In this document: positions 22,935-35,216 of the stretch, one piece after another
Layout: each line of letters begins with the position of its first letter
How positions within the stretch are numbered: position 1 is the stretch's first letter
NCBI GenBank assembly: GCA_030512335.1
Contig: JAULSU010000001.1
Location: 2,294,001-2,358,000 of the forward strand
Reading direction: 5' to 3'
Source: Immersiella caudata
Taxonomy: Eukaryota; Ascomycota; Sordariomycetes; Sordariales; Lasiosphaeriaceae
DNA: 64,000 nucleotides
Translations under genes and position numbers: made by a program
The notes under the pieces: model-generated
The model's input: the letters and a program-made list of their open reading frames with translations, nothing else
Told to the model about the DNA's origin: nothing
The model's database searches: none

Positions 22935-25900
22935 TGCGAAAATAATCTGCCGGCCGGACGTGATTGAAAACGAAGAATTTAACCTGAAGCTGTCACTTAG
23001 TTAGCACCTATACACGAGAGGTGCGAGTTTGGAGGTGCAGGTGGAGGCGGCAGCGGAAAACCCGCGGTGAAGCAATTGGGAAGACTGTCTAGACCGCCGC
23101 ACAGCCTCGCAATGCCAATTATCAAGCAGGTGCGGGCGATTCAATGCTCAAGCTGCCGCCCGCCGCAGTCCAAAAGAAACAGAGCCCCCAAAAAACGCGG
23201 GGGTTTGGGCGTGGCAATGGATGTCTGTGGGCATACACACCTCTTTCCTACGAAGAGCTCGTCTCAACGGGCCCTTGGCGCTGCCCAACCCCTATCTCAG
23301 CGGCGTGCGGCCGTCTGAGGCCGATTCTCGCGTGCTGGACCACCACCTCGGTGCGACGGGACGTCGGCCGGCAATTGTTGATCACGCGTCGCCGTGAAAG
23401 ATCGTGACTGATGTCGGCCGTGGTCGTCGGTGTCGGGAGAAATTGGCGCGCAAGGCCCGGACGGGGGGCGTAAGACCGGAGGTCACGACTTGGCGAATAT
23501 TACCCGAAGAGAAGAGGAGCAGAAAGATGATCAAGAATGAGATACCGACTTCCAAAATATCCAGCCAAGAATCAGGTATCGCGATCCGATGGCAAGCCGA
23601 TGGTCGTGCTGATGGAGGAGAAGGAGAGGGCGTATCAGAGGCTGAGAAGGCCGCGAGAGCGCAAGCGAGATGATTGACTTTAAAGGTGATGGGGTCGGTT
23701 CTGGGATCTTTCACGGCGCAAAGAGCACGACGGGGGGGAGCACAGCGACAAGAGTGGATTAGTGGGATTGCCCCGAAGAGATTAGCCAGCAGAAAGGGAC
23801 CAAGTGCACGGTGCACGGTGTTGGAGGACGATAAGACGGTGCGCGCAAAACAGGCACCGACACTAACGCGTGCCATCGGGATGATGAGGCGCTGAGGTAT
23901 TCGAGGCTTTGGGCGCTAAATTCGTCCAGACCCGCGACCTCGCAGACAGTAGCGCAGCGCACTGCTTTTGGAGGGTGACAGTGATGTTCGCTGGTCGCAT
24001 CCCCGTCCTTCTCGCTGTCCCCGGCTCCCCTCTCTCTTCGACGGGAGAGACGGCAGTCGGAACGTCCACCGGTGCTGAGCCGAGTCTCTATTCATCCACA
24101 GGTTATTGAGATGCCGAAATGGTTTTAGAAGACAGGCAGTCCACAAAACACCCATCATATTCCGCCAGGACCAGACGCTGACGGCCAGCTGGGCAAGGAA
24201 GCCGGGCAGTAAATTAATGCCCAGCGGTGATGCCCAGCCTATCTGGAGCCATCGCTGGCATCTTGTTTCATGGCAAGCTCCAAGCAAGGGACCAGCACTG
24301 GCTCTCTCTCAAAAGACGGTCTCCTTTCGACCCCACACCTCGAGGCAAACAGCAACCGCTCTGACCCAGCTCTGCATGTCTCTGATCAGATGGATCTGGG
24401 GCCGCAAGCAACCCGCCGAAGGAAAGAAGCAATACGAAACGAAGCATGAGAGGCACGGGCGATACCAGGGCGACTGGGGCGACTGGTGCCCGCGTTTGGC
24501 AACGACGCAGCAGGTGGGCGGCGATTTTGTGAAAGGCCAATTGCACCATTGCCCTGTCAAATCCGGAGTACCTTCTCTCCACATGCGTCCCCGGCCCACG
24601 AGCTGGTGCTCCAGTGAGCGGGATGCAGCCCACCCTCTCTACCTGCGGACCGCATTGCTGTCGGACCGGGATTGCTGGGCGACGGAAACACCAACAGGTC
24701 GACATACGCCGTGGGGGTGACTGATTGGTCCTGCTGCCGCCCAACTTTGGTGACAAGCTCAATGCCAGCGGAGCGGCGTTGAGCCACTCAGGGGGGCAGT
24801 CTAATCGCTACCTCTGCCCCGAACGACAGTTCTGCGCAGTCCAGACCGTACCACACTGCGCAAGCTGCCGACTGTACGGCGAACGTAGAACGCCCCGAGT
24901 CAAGATTCCAGAAATCTACCCTCAGAATGCTCCCGCCCCCTATCTAGATCAGCTCCCCCGGCCCCCGCATCCTGCACCGGATGGCGATCCGGAAGTTTTG
25001 GCGGCCCCCATTTCGTTGCGGATGGCGCGCGCTACGCCCCGTTGGAAATTCCGCATGTTTTGGGGAGCGGTGTGTTCCGTGCCTGGTGTTGAACGAAGTC
25101 TGGGGGGCTTCTAGACAAGAGGAGTTGTGACAGGCATTGAGTTACGCGATACTTAAACTGACGGCCCATGGCGTTTCTTCCGTGTCTTTGGTTCGGCAGG
25201 TTTCTGTTTCTCTTTCAAAAGGGCTCAAGCCAGGAATCGGCGTTATGCACCGTCCTCAGCAGCCCACGATCCAGTCTTCAGTTTGAAGATCGTCGATTAG
25301 CGAGTCGTCTGTAACAAGTCGAACGTGAAGTTGAAATAGGAAGATATCAGCTGCAAATACTGTTGCCAATGCGGCCGAATGGACCGGGAATCACAGCCGC
25401 ATGCTCTCGCGTGTCTGTGGGATGCACATGGTAGCGCCCACGATATTTACCTGGCGGCAAGGTGCCTGCGCTGGCCTTAATCCCCACGACCCCTGATGGA
25501 GAGCCCCGCACACGTCCACCTACGGTTGGAAGAAATGTGTTGACCACCGATGAAGCCCTTTTATGGGATGGCTGCGACGGGATCGAAAAGCCGTTGCTCC
25601 AATGCAAAGAGGCGCCGGAGAGACATCCCAATGCCCCGGATCAGGAGGGCTATGAGGAATTATAGAAGTCACAAGGCGATTTGAATTGAGGACGAAGGGA
25701 ATGGCTCAACTCAGCAAGTACCCCCGGACCCCACAGTTCTGGTGGCTTGTGGTCTGGGGTAAAATCATGACGTTTGTTGCGCTGTGGCTTGGCAGGGAGC
25801 TTTACCTGCCGCAGTTGGTCACGCCCCGGCCTCGGGATGTTCGCGGGCCATCACATGCTCGTCGCAAAGCTCACATTTGACTTGCTTGGACGCTGCTTGT

Positions 25901-26238
25901 AGCCCGCAGCGATACTTGCAATTGTCCGTCCTGAGAATCGCCGAATGCCGGACTGAGCGCAAGTGCTCCTTTTATCCTTTTGACGATCGCTTGCGCTGGC
26001 TAGCTCCAGTTGACGCGACCGTTTTACCACAACATTCCCCGTACTTGTGTCTCGACCCGCCCGCCACCTCACACCCTCGAAACACCCCTCGCCATCGCTC
26101 TCGCCGAGCTCACGTTGCGCGCATCCTGACTTCCCTGGCCGCCCGCACCGCTCGTCCATGTCGATGGAATAGTAGCGCCACCCCGAACGATCGGGAGAGC
26201 ATTCGACAACTCATCGGACCCGCGGGTTCCGCATTACA
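22935..26238. other. Intergenic between divergent PSR1-like and ABCD genes
   Basis: About 3.3 kb shared by two divergent genes. No supported coding region or RNA gene is seen. Open frames on both strands are GC-driven and not protein-like. Confidence 0.5.
25830..25835 (+). promoter_or_regulatory. CCTCGG element upstream of the ABCD transporter
   Basis: One CCTCGG hexamer lies about 400 bp before the transporter ATG. CCTCGG is the known core site of the FarA/FarB fatty-acid regulators that induce peroxisomal genes in Aspergillus. A single hexamer can occur by chance; the same word also occurs twice near 9060. Confidence 0.3.
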
Positions 26239-28848
26239 ATGGCCGTCCAGTCGACCCTCCGCGGCACCGCCGCCGAGGAGGCCATCGCCGCATTTCTCGA
26301 AAAGTACGGCAATCTCATCCGCACCAAGCTGCGCAACACAACCAAGACCACGCGCCTGCTTGCTACACTTGCATTGGCAACATCTATAATCTTAGCTGGC
26401 GAGGGCAGCAGGCGCTGGTGGAAGCGGCGGCACGCAGAGAAGGAGCAGGGCAGGAAGCTGGTGCGCACCAACTCGTGGCTTCACAACAAGGATGGGTCCC
26501 GGACAATCTACGTCCCCTATAAGGACAGCACCTCCAAGGTGGTGATTCACAGCACGAAGCCCCTGACCTTCGAAGCCCACAGACGCCTCTTTCTGAACCC
26601 GCCGCGGGTCTCGGGCCTGGGAGATGGGCATGTCCCTTCGGCGCAAACCAAGCCTGGCCTTAACTTGGCATTCCTTCACCAATTCTTGAGCCTGATGAGC
26701 ATTATGATACCCCGGTGGACTAGCAAAGAGGCTGGGCTACTGGTGAGCCACGGCGCCTTCCTGATGCTTCGCACGTACCTCTCACTGGTCGTCGCGCGGC
26801 TAGATGGCGAGATTGTGCGTGACCTTGTGGCTGGCAACGGCAGACTCTTCTTGATTGGCTTGGTCAAGTGGTGCGGTCTCGGTGGTTTTGCCTCATACAC
26901 CAATGCTATGATCAAGTTCCTAGAGTCGAAGGTGTCTATTGCCTTCCGAACGCGCCTGACACGTTACATCCACGACTTGTATCTCAACGACAACTTAAAC
27001 TACTACAAGCTCTCTAACCTGGACGGTGGCGTAGGACAAGGAGCCGACCAGTTCATCACTCAGGATCTCACGCTGTTCTGCGCAGCTGCTGCGAACCTCT
27101 ACTCGTCTCTCGGGAAACCTTTTGTCGATATTTGCGTCTTCAACTACCAACTCTACCGATCTCTCGGACCACTGGCACTGACTGGTCTCCTGAGCAACTA
27201 CTTCCTGACGGCCAGCATTCTGCGTCGCCTTTCCCCGCCATTTGGCAAGCTCAAGGCCGTGGAGGGGCGGAAAGAGGGTGACTTCAGAAGCCTGCACGCA
27301 AGACTCATTGCGAATGCCGAGGAGGTTGCCTTCTACGGTGGCGCAGAGATGGAAAAGACATTCTTGAACAAGGAGTTCAAGTCTCTCAAGAACTGGATGG
27401 AGGGTATCTACATGCTCAAGATTCGGTACAACATCCTTGAGGATTTCATTCTCAAGTACAGCTGGAGTGCCTACGGATACCTCCTTTCATCTCTGCCTGT
27501 GTTCCTCCCCGCCTGGGGCGGTCTCGGCGGCGCATCTGAGCAGACAGATTACACCGAGAAGGGTGGCCGAGAGAGGACTCGGATGAAGGACTTTATCACG
27601 AACAAACGTCTCATGCTTTCGCTTGCCGATGCCGGTGGGCGTATGATGTACTCCATCAAGGATCTTTCGGAACTGGCTGGCTACACGAGCCGTGTGTACA
27701 CGCTCATTTCTACCTTGCATAGAGTGCATGCGAATGCCTACTACGTTCGCGGGCGTGAGAATGAGCTCTACTCGCTCTCGGATGTCCAGGGAACTACGCA
27801 GAAGGGATTTGATGGCGTGAGACTGGAGAATGTGCCTATTGTGGCGCCTGGATTGTGGCCGCAGGGGGGTGAGGAGCTGATCGAGTCGCTTTCGATGATT
27901 GTTCGGAGGGGAGATCATCTTTTGGTGGGTTTCACTTTTCCCTTGGTGTGATTTTGGGAAAGAACGCTAACCACGAATAGATCTCTGGTCCCAACGGCGT
28001 GGGCAAGAGCGCCATTGCCAGGGTGATTGCTGGACTTTGGCCCGTCTACCGCGGACTTGTGAGCCGCCCCAAGCAGAATGGTGAGGACGGGATCATGTTC
28101 CTCCCTCAGCGGCCGTACCTCAGCATCGGAACGCTCCGAGACCAGGTCATCTACCCCGATGGCGAGGCCGACATGCGTGAGAAACGAAAGACGGAGTACG
28201 ATTTGAAGCGGGCCCTGGATGCGGCCCGTCTTGGTTATCTCCCCGACCGTGAGGGCGGCTGGGACACGAGGAAGGAGTGGAAGGACGTATTGAGTGGTGG
28301 CGAGAAGCAGAGAGTGGGCATTGCTCGGCTGCTCTACCATGAGCCTCAGTACGCGTTCATCGACGAGGGCACGAGTGCCGTTTCTAGTGATGTCGAGGGA
28401 TTACTCTATGAGACGTGCAAGGAGAAGGGAATCAGTAGGTTTCAAGATCGCCGACCGCGTAAAGCGAGAATCTGATTGCTAACCAAACCCAGCTTTGATC
28501 ACCATATCGACGCGTGCTTCACTCAAGAAGTACCACACGTACAATCTCGTCCTTGGAATGGGCGAGCGAGGCGACGAGTGGGAGCTGCAGCGAATCGGCA
28601 CGGAGAGGGAGAAGCTTCAGGTCGAACGCGAGTTGCAGGAGCTGCGTGAGCGATTGGCGCAGGTGGAGAAGTGGAAGTCTCGGCATGAGGAGATCGAGAA
28701 GGAGCTGGCCAAGGTCTGGGTCGAGGGCGGCGACGATGACCTGGCACCCCCGCCGTATATCGCCAAGGAGGGCGATGAGAAGACGGAAGAAGAGCCCGAG
28801 ACAGAAGACGGCACGCTTGTCGAGGTCAGCGCAACATTGTCATTGTAG
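26239..28848 (+). CDS. Peroxisomal long-chain fatty acid ABC half transporter (ABCD, Pxa1/Pxa2 type)
   Basis: ABCD half transporters dimerise in the peroxisomal membrane and import long-chain acyl-CoA for beta-oxidation. Exons are 26239-27924, 27981-28434 and 28493-28848, giving 831 aa. An N-terminal membrane domain carries the family segments IIRTKL-type start, LHDLYL-like RYIHDLYLNDNLNYYKLSNL, the EAA-like motif (NAEEVAFYGGAEME) and ILKYSWSAYGYLLSSLPVF. The nucleotide domain has Walker A GPNGVGKS (565-572), PQRPYLSIGTLRDQVIYP, signature LSGGEKQR (from 666), Walker B YAFIDE (686-691) and GTSAVSSDVE. The C-terminus is a coiled coil (LRERLAQVEKWKSRHEEIEK) and an acidic end. Both introns fall within the nucleotide domain. 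I cannot tell Pxa1 from Pxa2 by eye. Confidence 0.92.
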
Positions 28849-29731
28849 ATAGCATTTCGTCCGCAAGGGCGAAGAAACGCATAGCATATACTGTCATACC
28901 CGCTCTAGAAGGCGCGAGTCATGTTTTCGTCAAATGTCAAAGCTGCGCCCGTTATTACCCATCCCGCATCACGCCCTCCTGGGCTGAGCCACTGCCGCCC
29001 TGTGCAATCAATAGTCTCAGTTTGCTACCACTACCCAAGCCATTCAGTTCCAAATGCTCATTTCCAGACAAGCCACTGTCGTTGTACGGACCCCGAGTCG
29101 GGGCCCAATAGTATGGTGACGAAAGGCGAGGAATAAGCCAATGAAAGGGTTTTTTCGCGTTTGGTTTGCGACTTCCCACTCCGGCACCCCCAGATGAGGG
29201 GAAATCTGAGGTACTGTTTGCAGCGCATGGGGAAAATCTCCCAGTTGCTTGATTTGGGTTTTCAATAGCGGTTGATTCTTTTTTTAGAGGATCATTGAGA
29301 TGCGCTACATGGTGGTGTGTGGTGCGGGTCGCGCCTTGGCGGAAAGATGCGAACCGGATTGTTGGGATGGTGACTTGCTGATCTGGGGTTTGTCGTGACC
29401 GCGGTGAGCACCTAGGTGCCCCGGCGCCTGGTTATGGGACGTTTGACGATGCCTTGGGTTCGGCGGCTGCGGGATCTGGTGAGACCTTGACGATGATCGA
29501 CGAGGTATGGATGTTACTTTTGTGTGTGTTTGTGTGTGTGTTTCTGGAGTTCAGCCTCCCGTTAGGTAAGGTACGTAGCAGGGGGAGGGATCATCGAGTG
29601 GTTATCACTAGGCCTCTCATATTTTCTTTTTATCTTTCTCTCCGTAACTTCATTTTACGTCTTATATTTTTTTATTTTGTTTTCGACTTTTGGACTGCTT
29701 TCTGTTTATTCGGACGCGCGCATCTAATGGC
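28849..29731. other. Intergenic between ABCD transporter and membrane-protein gene
   Basis: No coding region seen. It holds a GT-rich microsatellite near 29521-29541, a 12-bp palindrome GCACCTAGGTGC at 29408-29419 and a T-rich stretch (29625-29690) just before the next gene that suits a promoter/leader. Confidence 0.5.
29521..29541. repeat. TG microsatellite
   Basis: Two TG runs interrupted by one TT, upstream of the membrane-protein gene. Confidence 0.6.
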
Positions 29732-30773
29732 ATGGCGCCCGGGAGGCAGTCGGGATTCCGGCTCTCCTTGCCGCCGCCACTACCGATGATCATTGAAGAC
29801 CCAGTGGACCTTCCGCCGGCGATACCCGCGAAATCACCACGGAGGTTGGCGGCCCCGCCGAGGTCACTCGGTTCCACACCGCAAAGCAGCGAGTTGAGCG
29901 TGCCGGATCGGACTTCGGAAGCATTGGAAAAGGGTCTTCATCTGAGGGAAAGAGAGTGGGTCGCCAAACGCGGAGGGTGGTATCGCCTCATCCTCGGCGT
30001 GATTCTCATACTCGCCTTGATAATCGGACTTTCCGTTGGCCTCACCCTAGGTCTTCGGAACCGGTATTTCTTCCTCATTCCCCCTACTCCTTTACCAGGT
30101 AACCTAAACACCCTCCAGAAACCCGCCTCCGGCCCCCCTGCCAACATCCATCTTCCCTTCTGGCTCCTACGCCTTCACCACCTCCCTCACCTCTGTTTCC
30201 ACGCGATGCACCACCAATCCCTCCACCTGGGCTTGCTTCCCCTATTCCACATTCTCGCCTTCCAACCCTTCCCTCTCGGAAGCAACCTTTTACTGGATCA
30301 TCCAACCTCTCACCTCCTATTCCTACTCCATCTCCTCCTCCGACAACCCGTTTGCTCCGCAGTTTAAAAATCTGCCCCTGACGTTGCTCGACTCGAATCA
30401 GTACTCGGAGCGGTTTACGTTCAACTTCACACTGGATTTCGTGGTTACGCCCAATGTCCCGCTCCCAGATAATGGATCGGGGATGTCAAGAGGGGCAACG
30501 AGATGTACGTTTTACGATACCGTCATGTCTGCCACGATATGGACTAAGATGAGGGGGGAGTATCCCGCTGGAATAGAGCGGTGGGAGGTACCAGTGAATA
30601 GGACGAAGGTGTTTGCGGGCTGGCCGTTTAGGGTCGAGGTGAGGCAGGTGAAGGGGGGAGCAGGGCCGGAGTGTAGGGATGGGGAGGGGAGGGTGGTGAA
30701 TTTGGGAGGGGATTGGGTTGGAGAGTGTGGGTGTGAGTATGGGAACTTCAATCTCTTTGGAAGTGGTGAGTAG
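29732..30773 (+). CDS. Uncharacterised single-pass membrane protein
   Basis: I do not recognise a named family. Exons 29732-30063 and 30119-30773 give 328 aa. Residues 1-80 are Pro/Ser-rich and cytosolic in style, and REREWVAKRGGWYR is followed by one strong membrane segment (LILGVILILALIIGLSVGLT). The rest looks extracellular, with GSYAFTTSLTSVSTRCTTN, FYWIIQPLTSYSYSISSSD, FTFNFTLDFVVTPNVPLPD and several cysteines and N-glycosylation sequons, ending CGCEYGNFNLFGSGE. The 55-nt intron (GTATTT donor, CTAAAC branch, CCAG acceptor) is inferred. Without it the frame runs into an implausible Leu/His-rich reading. A type II topology anchoring a secreted domain is my inference. The start is the first ATG that keeps the Pro-rich segment. 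Confidence 0.62.
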
Positions 30774-32295
30774 AGGTGATGGGGGACATGAAAGGGGGGG
30801 TGCGACGGCGGGTATGGACGGTACACGGCCCGGTTGATGAAACATGTGAATACATGGCGGGAAAGTCTGTTGTACAATTGCAAATCTTTGGCTATCTTGG
30901 ACGGCGTTTGGCATAAGAGAAATGTACATTATTGTGTTGGAGACAAAGGGAGGCGCATTGGGCTTAATTGGCGGCCCGGGTCTGGAATACATGAGAATTG
31001 CCAAATGGGAATGGAAGGGCATGTAACTCTAGCACTGGTATGATGAGAGAGCCGACTCGAAATATGAACAGTCTGTACATATTTGAGAAAAGAAAGCTTC
31101 CTATCACACTCCGAGGGTGGTTGTTCCCCCTGGCAGGCGATGTGCTTGGTCATTGGTCTAGGGAGTAACTGGTGACAACGTTAGCAATGAAGAGCTGGGT
31201 GGGCAAAGAGCTAAAATATCACAGGCTTCGCGAATGAAGAGAATTCTTCCAATTCCATGCTCGAGGATGTGGCGCGGGTATCGTAGTCGCGGATGTAGTC
31301 TCGGGAGAGTTTGCGTGTCTCTCAAGATTTCAAAATGGGAAACCGGGGTATGTTGGAGGTTGAATCTCGACGGCACCAAACCAGCCGCAAGCACTATACC
31401 AGCAAGCATTGCTTGAGTGGCAGTGATTTCAGGGGGTTACCAAGTGGTTAGCTACCTAGGTACCGAGGCAGCAAGTCCGGGTCAGGGTGTCCGCCGCGGA
31501 ACGGGAGACCGACCCCACCCACCACTACCACACATCGCGAGAGCTTCTTTGGGATGGACACTTGGAGGCTCGGCTTACGTAGCAGGTACGCTTGTGGGGG
31601 CCTAGCAGGTGCTTAGCTACCGGGCACACCACCAATCTGGACCCCCCGCGGAGCACTCCCCGTCTGGCGAGGAGGTTGCTATGGGTCTTGCTCTTTATCG
31701 GCAGGTGACAGCTCGTTGACTTCTAGAAGCGCTAGAATCAGGATCTTAGATTTCAGATCTCATCCTTCCCGCCTCGATCTCTTGACCCGGTTTTGCATCT
31801 CAGTTCCAAGCATGTGCTTCGGCACGGACAAACTTGACCAAGGCGGATCGAGAGCCCCCAGGATGGGGCACTCTTGCATGTTAAACCAACCTCGACCCGG
31901 GAACGACTGTGCCGAGAGTCTCACCTTCGTCTCCAAAAGGCGAAGCATCTCCCAAGACAGTTATACTGATCGGTGCCCACGACTCGGCGTTTGGCGTCAT
32001 GTATCTCGGGCAAAATACCAACCCCCGACCCTCGAAAGTCGAATACCTAAATTAACAGCCCAGGCAAAAGTACATCCTACCTACCACCCATACCGTATTC
32101 GCGGGAATGAACAGGGATGTAGTCGTAATGGTTCTCACGATCTGTGTTCTGATGTTGTCATTTCTCGTGGGTACACTTGCCGGAGGAAGGCACGCTGACC
32201 CCTTCTCCTCCCTTGGGTAAGTGGCACACCGATCCGACCTGCCTCCTGTCTCCACATCTTGCGCCATCTTCAAACCTATCCTCAATACTCGGCTG

Positions 32296-32611
32296 GGCTA
32301 AGGCAGATCCAACAAGACAATCAACAGCAAACGTAGCCATCACGTCTACCGTTTCAGCACTACCGAGCCAAACGCGCCACACTGCAGCCTGTTCCATTCG
32401 GCTATAGAAACGTAAAGGTACTCTGGCAGCTCCCCTCTCCTCTTGTCGCACAAAGACGGGATGCTGGCCTCGAGGTTTCTGTTCACCTGGCAACTCACCA
32501 CGGTGTGAAGTCCAGCGACACCCCTGCTTCGTCCGGCCCAAGACCGAGACTGCAGCCATGCCGCAGTCTCTCCGCCTTCGCCGTCGCCCCCCTTCGCACT
32601 ATAAATTAGCC
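32296..32611. promoter_or_regulatory. Two GGCTAA words upstream of xylose reductase
   Basis: GGCTAA at 32296-32301 and its reverse complement TTAGCC at 32606-32611 match the core bound by the xylan regulator XlnR/XYR1, which induces D-xylose reductase in several fungi. They lie about 1.5 and 1.2 kb before the start codon, which is far, and the hexamer is common by chance. Confidence 0.3.
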
Positions 32612-33590
32612 GGAGCTTGTGGTTGGCTCCACGGTTAAACAGGCTGAATGGCCGTCATGCCGGGTTACCGGGTCAAGCCAGGAGCTGGGCGCTGGTGGAG
32701 ACTCAGGCTTGACAGTGGTTCGTCTCCACTGCCGAGGACCTCACTGTTGGTTGGGCGAGAGCCAAGTTGGATATGTTGTCGGTGCCGTGCTTTCGGGCCA
32801 GGCGGTACATCTGCAGCACAGGTAACTTGCCACGATTGGCAGACAGTCTCAGCAAGGTGCAGCATGGCTGACGAGCCGCTTGGAAGCGCGGGATGCGTTT
32901 TCTCAGCAAACACTCGGCGCCAGAACTGGCGGTTCCCAGCCGCGCCCTCGCCGTTAAAACGCCAAGGCCAGGGCAAGGCAAGAGAGCGAGTCGTCCGGAG
33001 AAAAGAACCGGCGGAGCATCGGGCCCAGCCTAGGCGACCTGCTTGCTGCTCCAGCGATGCACGCGCTACCACAGCTACCCCCCAAAGTCCACAATTCTCT
33101 AACCACCTCGTGATAGCCATTTGAGCCGCACAAATGGGCGCGCAGCAGCCGGTTCCACTGCCTTGGCTCTGTGTCGGTGGATAGCCTGGACGCTGTCTGT
33201 ATTAGCCATGCCAATCAATCCGGGAGGGCAGCCGCCCCAAGCATCTCGACCCTCGCCGTCCACCAGTCGGAGCACAGGCATTTTCCATGGCAACCGCCAC
33301 CCGTACAGGGAGACGCGCAGCATCGGACTCTGGTCGGGTCAGACTGACCGTGAGGTCTGCTCCAGCCTCGACCACGCCGGATGACGATGGGTGCGGGTCT
33401 GGATGGAGAAGTGAGGGGACCACGGCTGGCTCGCTGGAGCATAGGCGGGACGGAATGACCCTGCTTCTCGGCGGCACATCATCTAGATGAAGCGGAAACC
33501 GGTGCATTGTCGGAGGGGCTGCGAGCTGCTAGCAGCATGATGGTGCCCTCCCCCTCACCCTCGGGAGAGCCATCGAGGTGAGGAGGTCAT

Positions 33591-33598
33591 TATAAATA
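33591..33598 (+). promoter_or_regulatory. TATA box of the xylose reductase gene
   Basis: TATAAATA lies 225 bp before the ATG and is followed by pyrimidine-rich sequence, a good position for a core promoter with a leader of about 190 nt. Confidence 0.5.
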
Positions 33599-33815
33599 CC
33601 GCCAACGCCTCTCTGACCTCCTCGTCCGATCCGGCTGCTCTTTCCTCGAACCCATAGACCCTGCCGCATCTTCCATCTCGAACCCCAAGGCAACCGGCCA
33701 AAGAGTAAGTGTCCGGAGCCTATGCTTTGCGCAGAGCACCTCTTCGCTCTGGCGTCGGCAACAAAACTCTAACTGAAGCTCAAGAGACGCCGATTTTACC
33801 CACAAGCCAATCAAA

Positions 33816-35216
33816 ATGGTTGCCGTCCCCAGCATCAAGCTCTCCAGCGGCCATGACATGCCCCAGGTGGGCTTCGGTCTCTGGAAGGTTGACAACGCCG
33901 TCGCTGCCGACACCGTCTACGAGGCCATCAAGGCCGGCTACCGCCTCTTCGATGGCGCTGCTGGTGAGTTCGACTGCCCTGATTACCGCGCCGTCCTGCC
34001 GTTCCGTCTTGCCATTCTCTACGCGGGCTCCGTGCGGCAATAACCTGGCCCTGCCAGTCCAACCCACACCTGCACATGGTAGCCCAGCCGACGAGCACAA
34101 TGCAACGCGGTTTGCGAGGTAGCTCCATCGAAAAGGAGGGGCACGCGAGAGAATGGACAATTACCCCGCCCCCTCTCCCCTTTTCACCCCTCCCCCACCT
34201 CGCCCGGAAAAGGGAGGGGGGGGGGGGCAAGGGATCGAGAACTTCGGACCCCTGTCGATTGCTCGGGACATTGCAAATGCCGTGCTACACACACCATCCT
34301 TGCTAACAGGCCACGGAACGCTGACGAGTGCTACAGACTACGGCAATGAGGTTGAGTGCGGCCAGGGTATCGCCCGCGCCATTGCTGAGGGTCTCGTGAA
34401 GCGCGAGGAGCTCTTCATTGTCTCCAAGCTCTGGAACACCTTCCATGACGGTGAGCGCGTGGAGCCCATCGTCCGCAAGCAGCTCGCCGACTGGGGCATC
34501 GACTACTTCGACCTCTATCTCATCCACTTCCCCGTCGCCCTCGAGTATGTCGATCCCTCAGTCCGCTACCCTCCTGGTTGGCACTACGAGGGCGATGAGA
34601 TTCGTCCCAGCAAGGCCACCATCCAGGAGACCTGGACTGCTATGGAGGGCCTCGTCGGTGCCGGCCTCGCCAAGAGCATCGGTATCTCCAACTTCCAAGC
34701 TCAGCTCGTCTACGACCTCCTCCGCTACGCCAAGATCCGCCCTGCTACCCTCCAGATCGAGCACCACCCCTACCTCGTCCAGCAGGAGCTTCTCAACCTT
34801 GCCAAGCGTGAGGGCATCGCCGTGACTGCTTACAGCTCTTTCGGCCCCGCCTCCTTCCTCGAGTTCAACATGCAGCACGCTGTCAAGCTCACCCCCCTCA
34901 TCGAGGATGACACCATCAAGAGCATCGCTGCCAAGTACAACCGGGATCCTTCCCAGGTTCTGCTCCGCTGGGCTACCCAGCGCGGCCTTGCCATCATCCC
35001 CAAGTCTACTCGCCCTGCCCTGATTGCCTCCAACCTGGCGTCCATCGAATTCGACCTTTCCGAGGAGGACATTGCCAAGATCTCTGCTTTCGACAGGGGT
35101 ATCCGCTTCAACCAGCCTTCCAACGTGAGTTTGCCTGATGCCCGTAAAATTTCTCCGTTACTAACCAGGTAAATCGATAGTACTTCCCCACCGAGCTCCT
35201 CTGGATCTTTGGTTAA
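33816..35216 (+). CDS. XYL1: NAD(P)H-dependent D-xylose reductase (aldo-keto reductase)
   Basis: The enzyme reduces D-xylose to xylitol, the first step of fungal pentose use, and also acts on L-arabinose and other aldoses. Exons are 33816-33963, 34337-35124 and 35181-35216, giving 323 aa, the usual length. The AKR catalytic tetrad is complete: Asp46 (RLFDGAADYG), Tyr51, Lys80 (FIVSKLW) and His113 (LIHFPV). Other family signatures are MPQVGFGLWKVDN, the loop PPGWHYEGDEIRPSKATIQE, IGISNFQAQLVYDLL, QIEHHPYLVQ, and the cofactor motif IPKSTRPALIASN. The end is YFPTELLWIFG. Intron 1 is 373 nt, unusually long here, and contains an 11-G run. Dual or NADPH preference cannot be read from sequence with confidence. 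Confidence 0.95.

Larger units (their letters stand above)
30774..33815. other. Intergenic upstream of D-xylose reductase
   Basis: About 3 kb with no supported gene. The right half is the likely promoter of the xylose reductase gene. It contains GGCTAA words at 32296-32301 and (reverse) 32606-32611 and a TATA box at 33591, listed separately. Confidence 0.5.

Noticed and set aside
30099..30118. A 20-nt intron in the membrane-protein gene suggested by a strong CAG|GTAACC donor
   Set aside because: Too short to be spliced, and it does not restore frame; the 55-nt intron from 30064 does.
34153..34336. Alternative N-terminus of xylose reductase from an ATG in intron 1
   Set aside because: It would remove the first beta strand and catalytic Asp46 and reads through a poly-G tract, so a working enzyme is unlikely.
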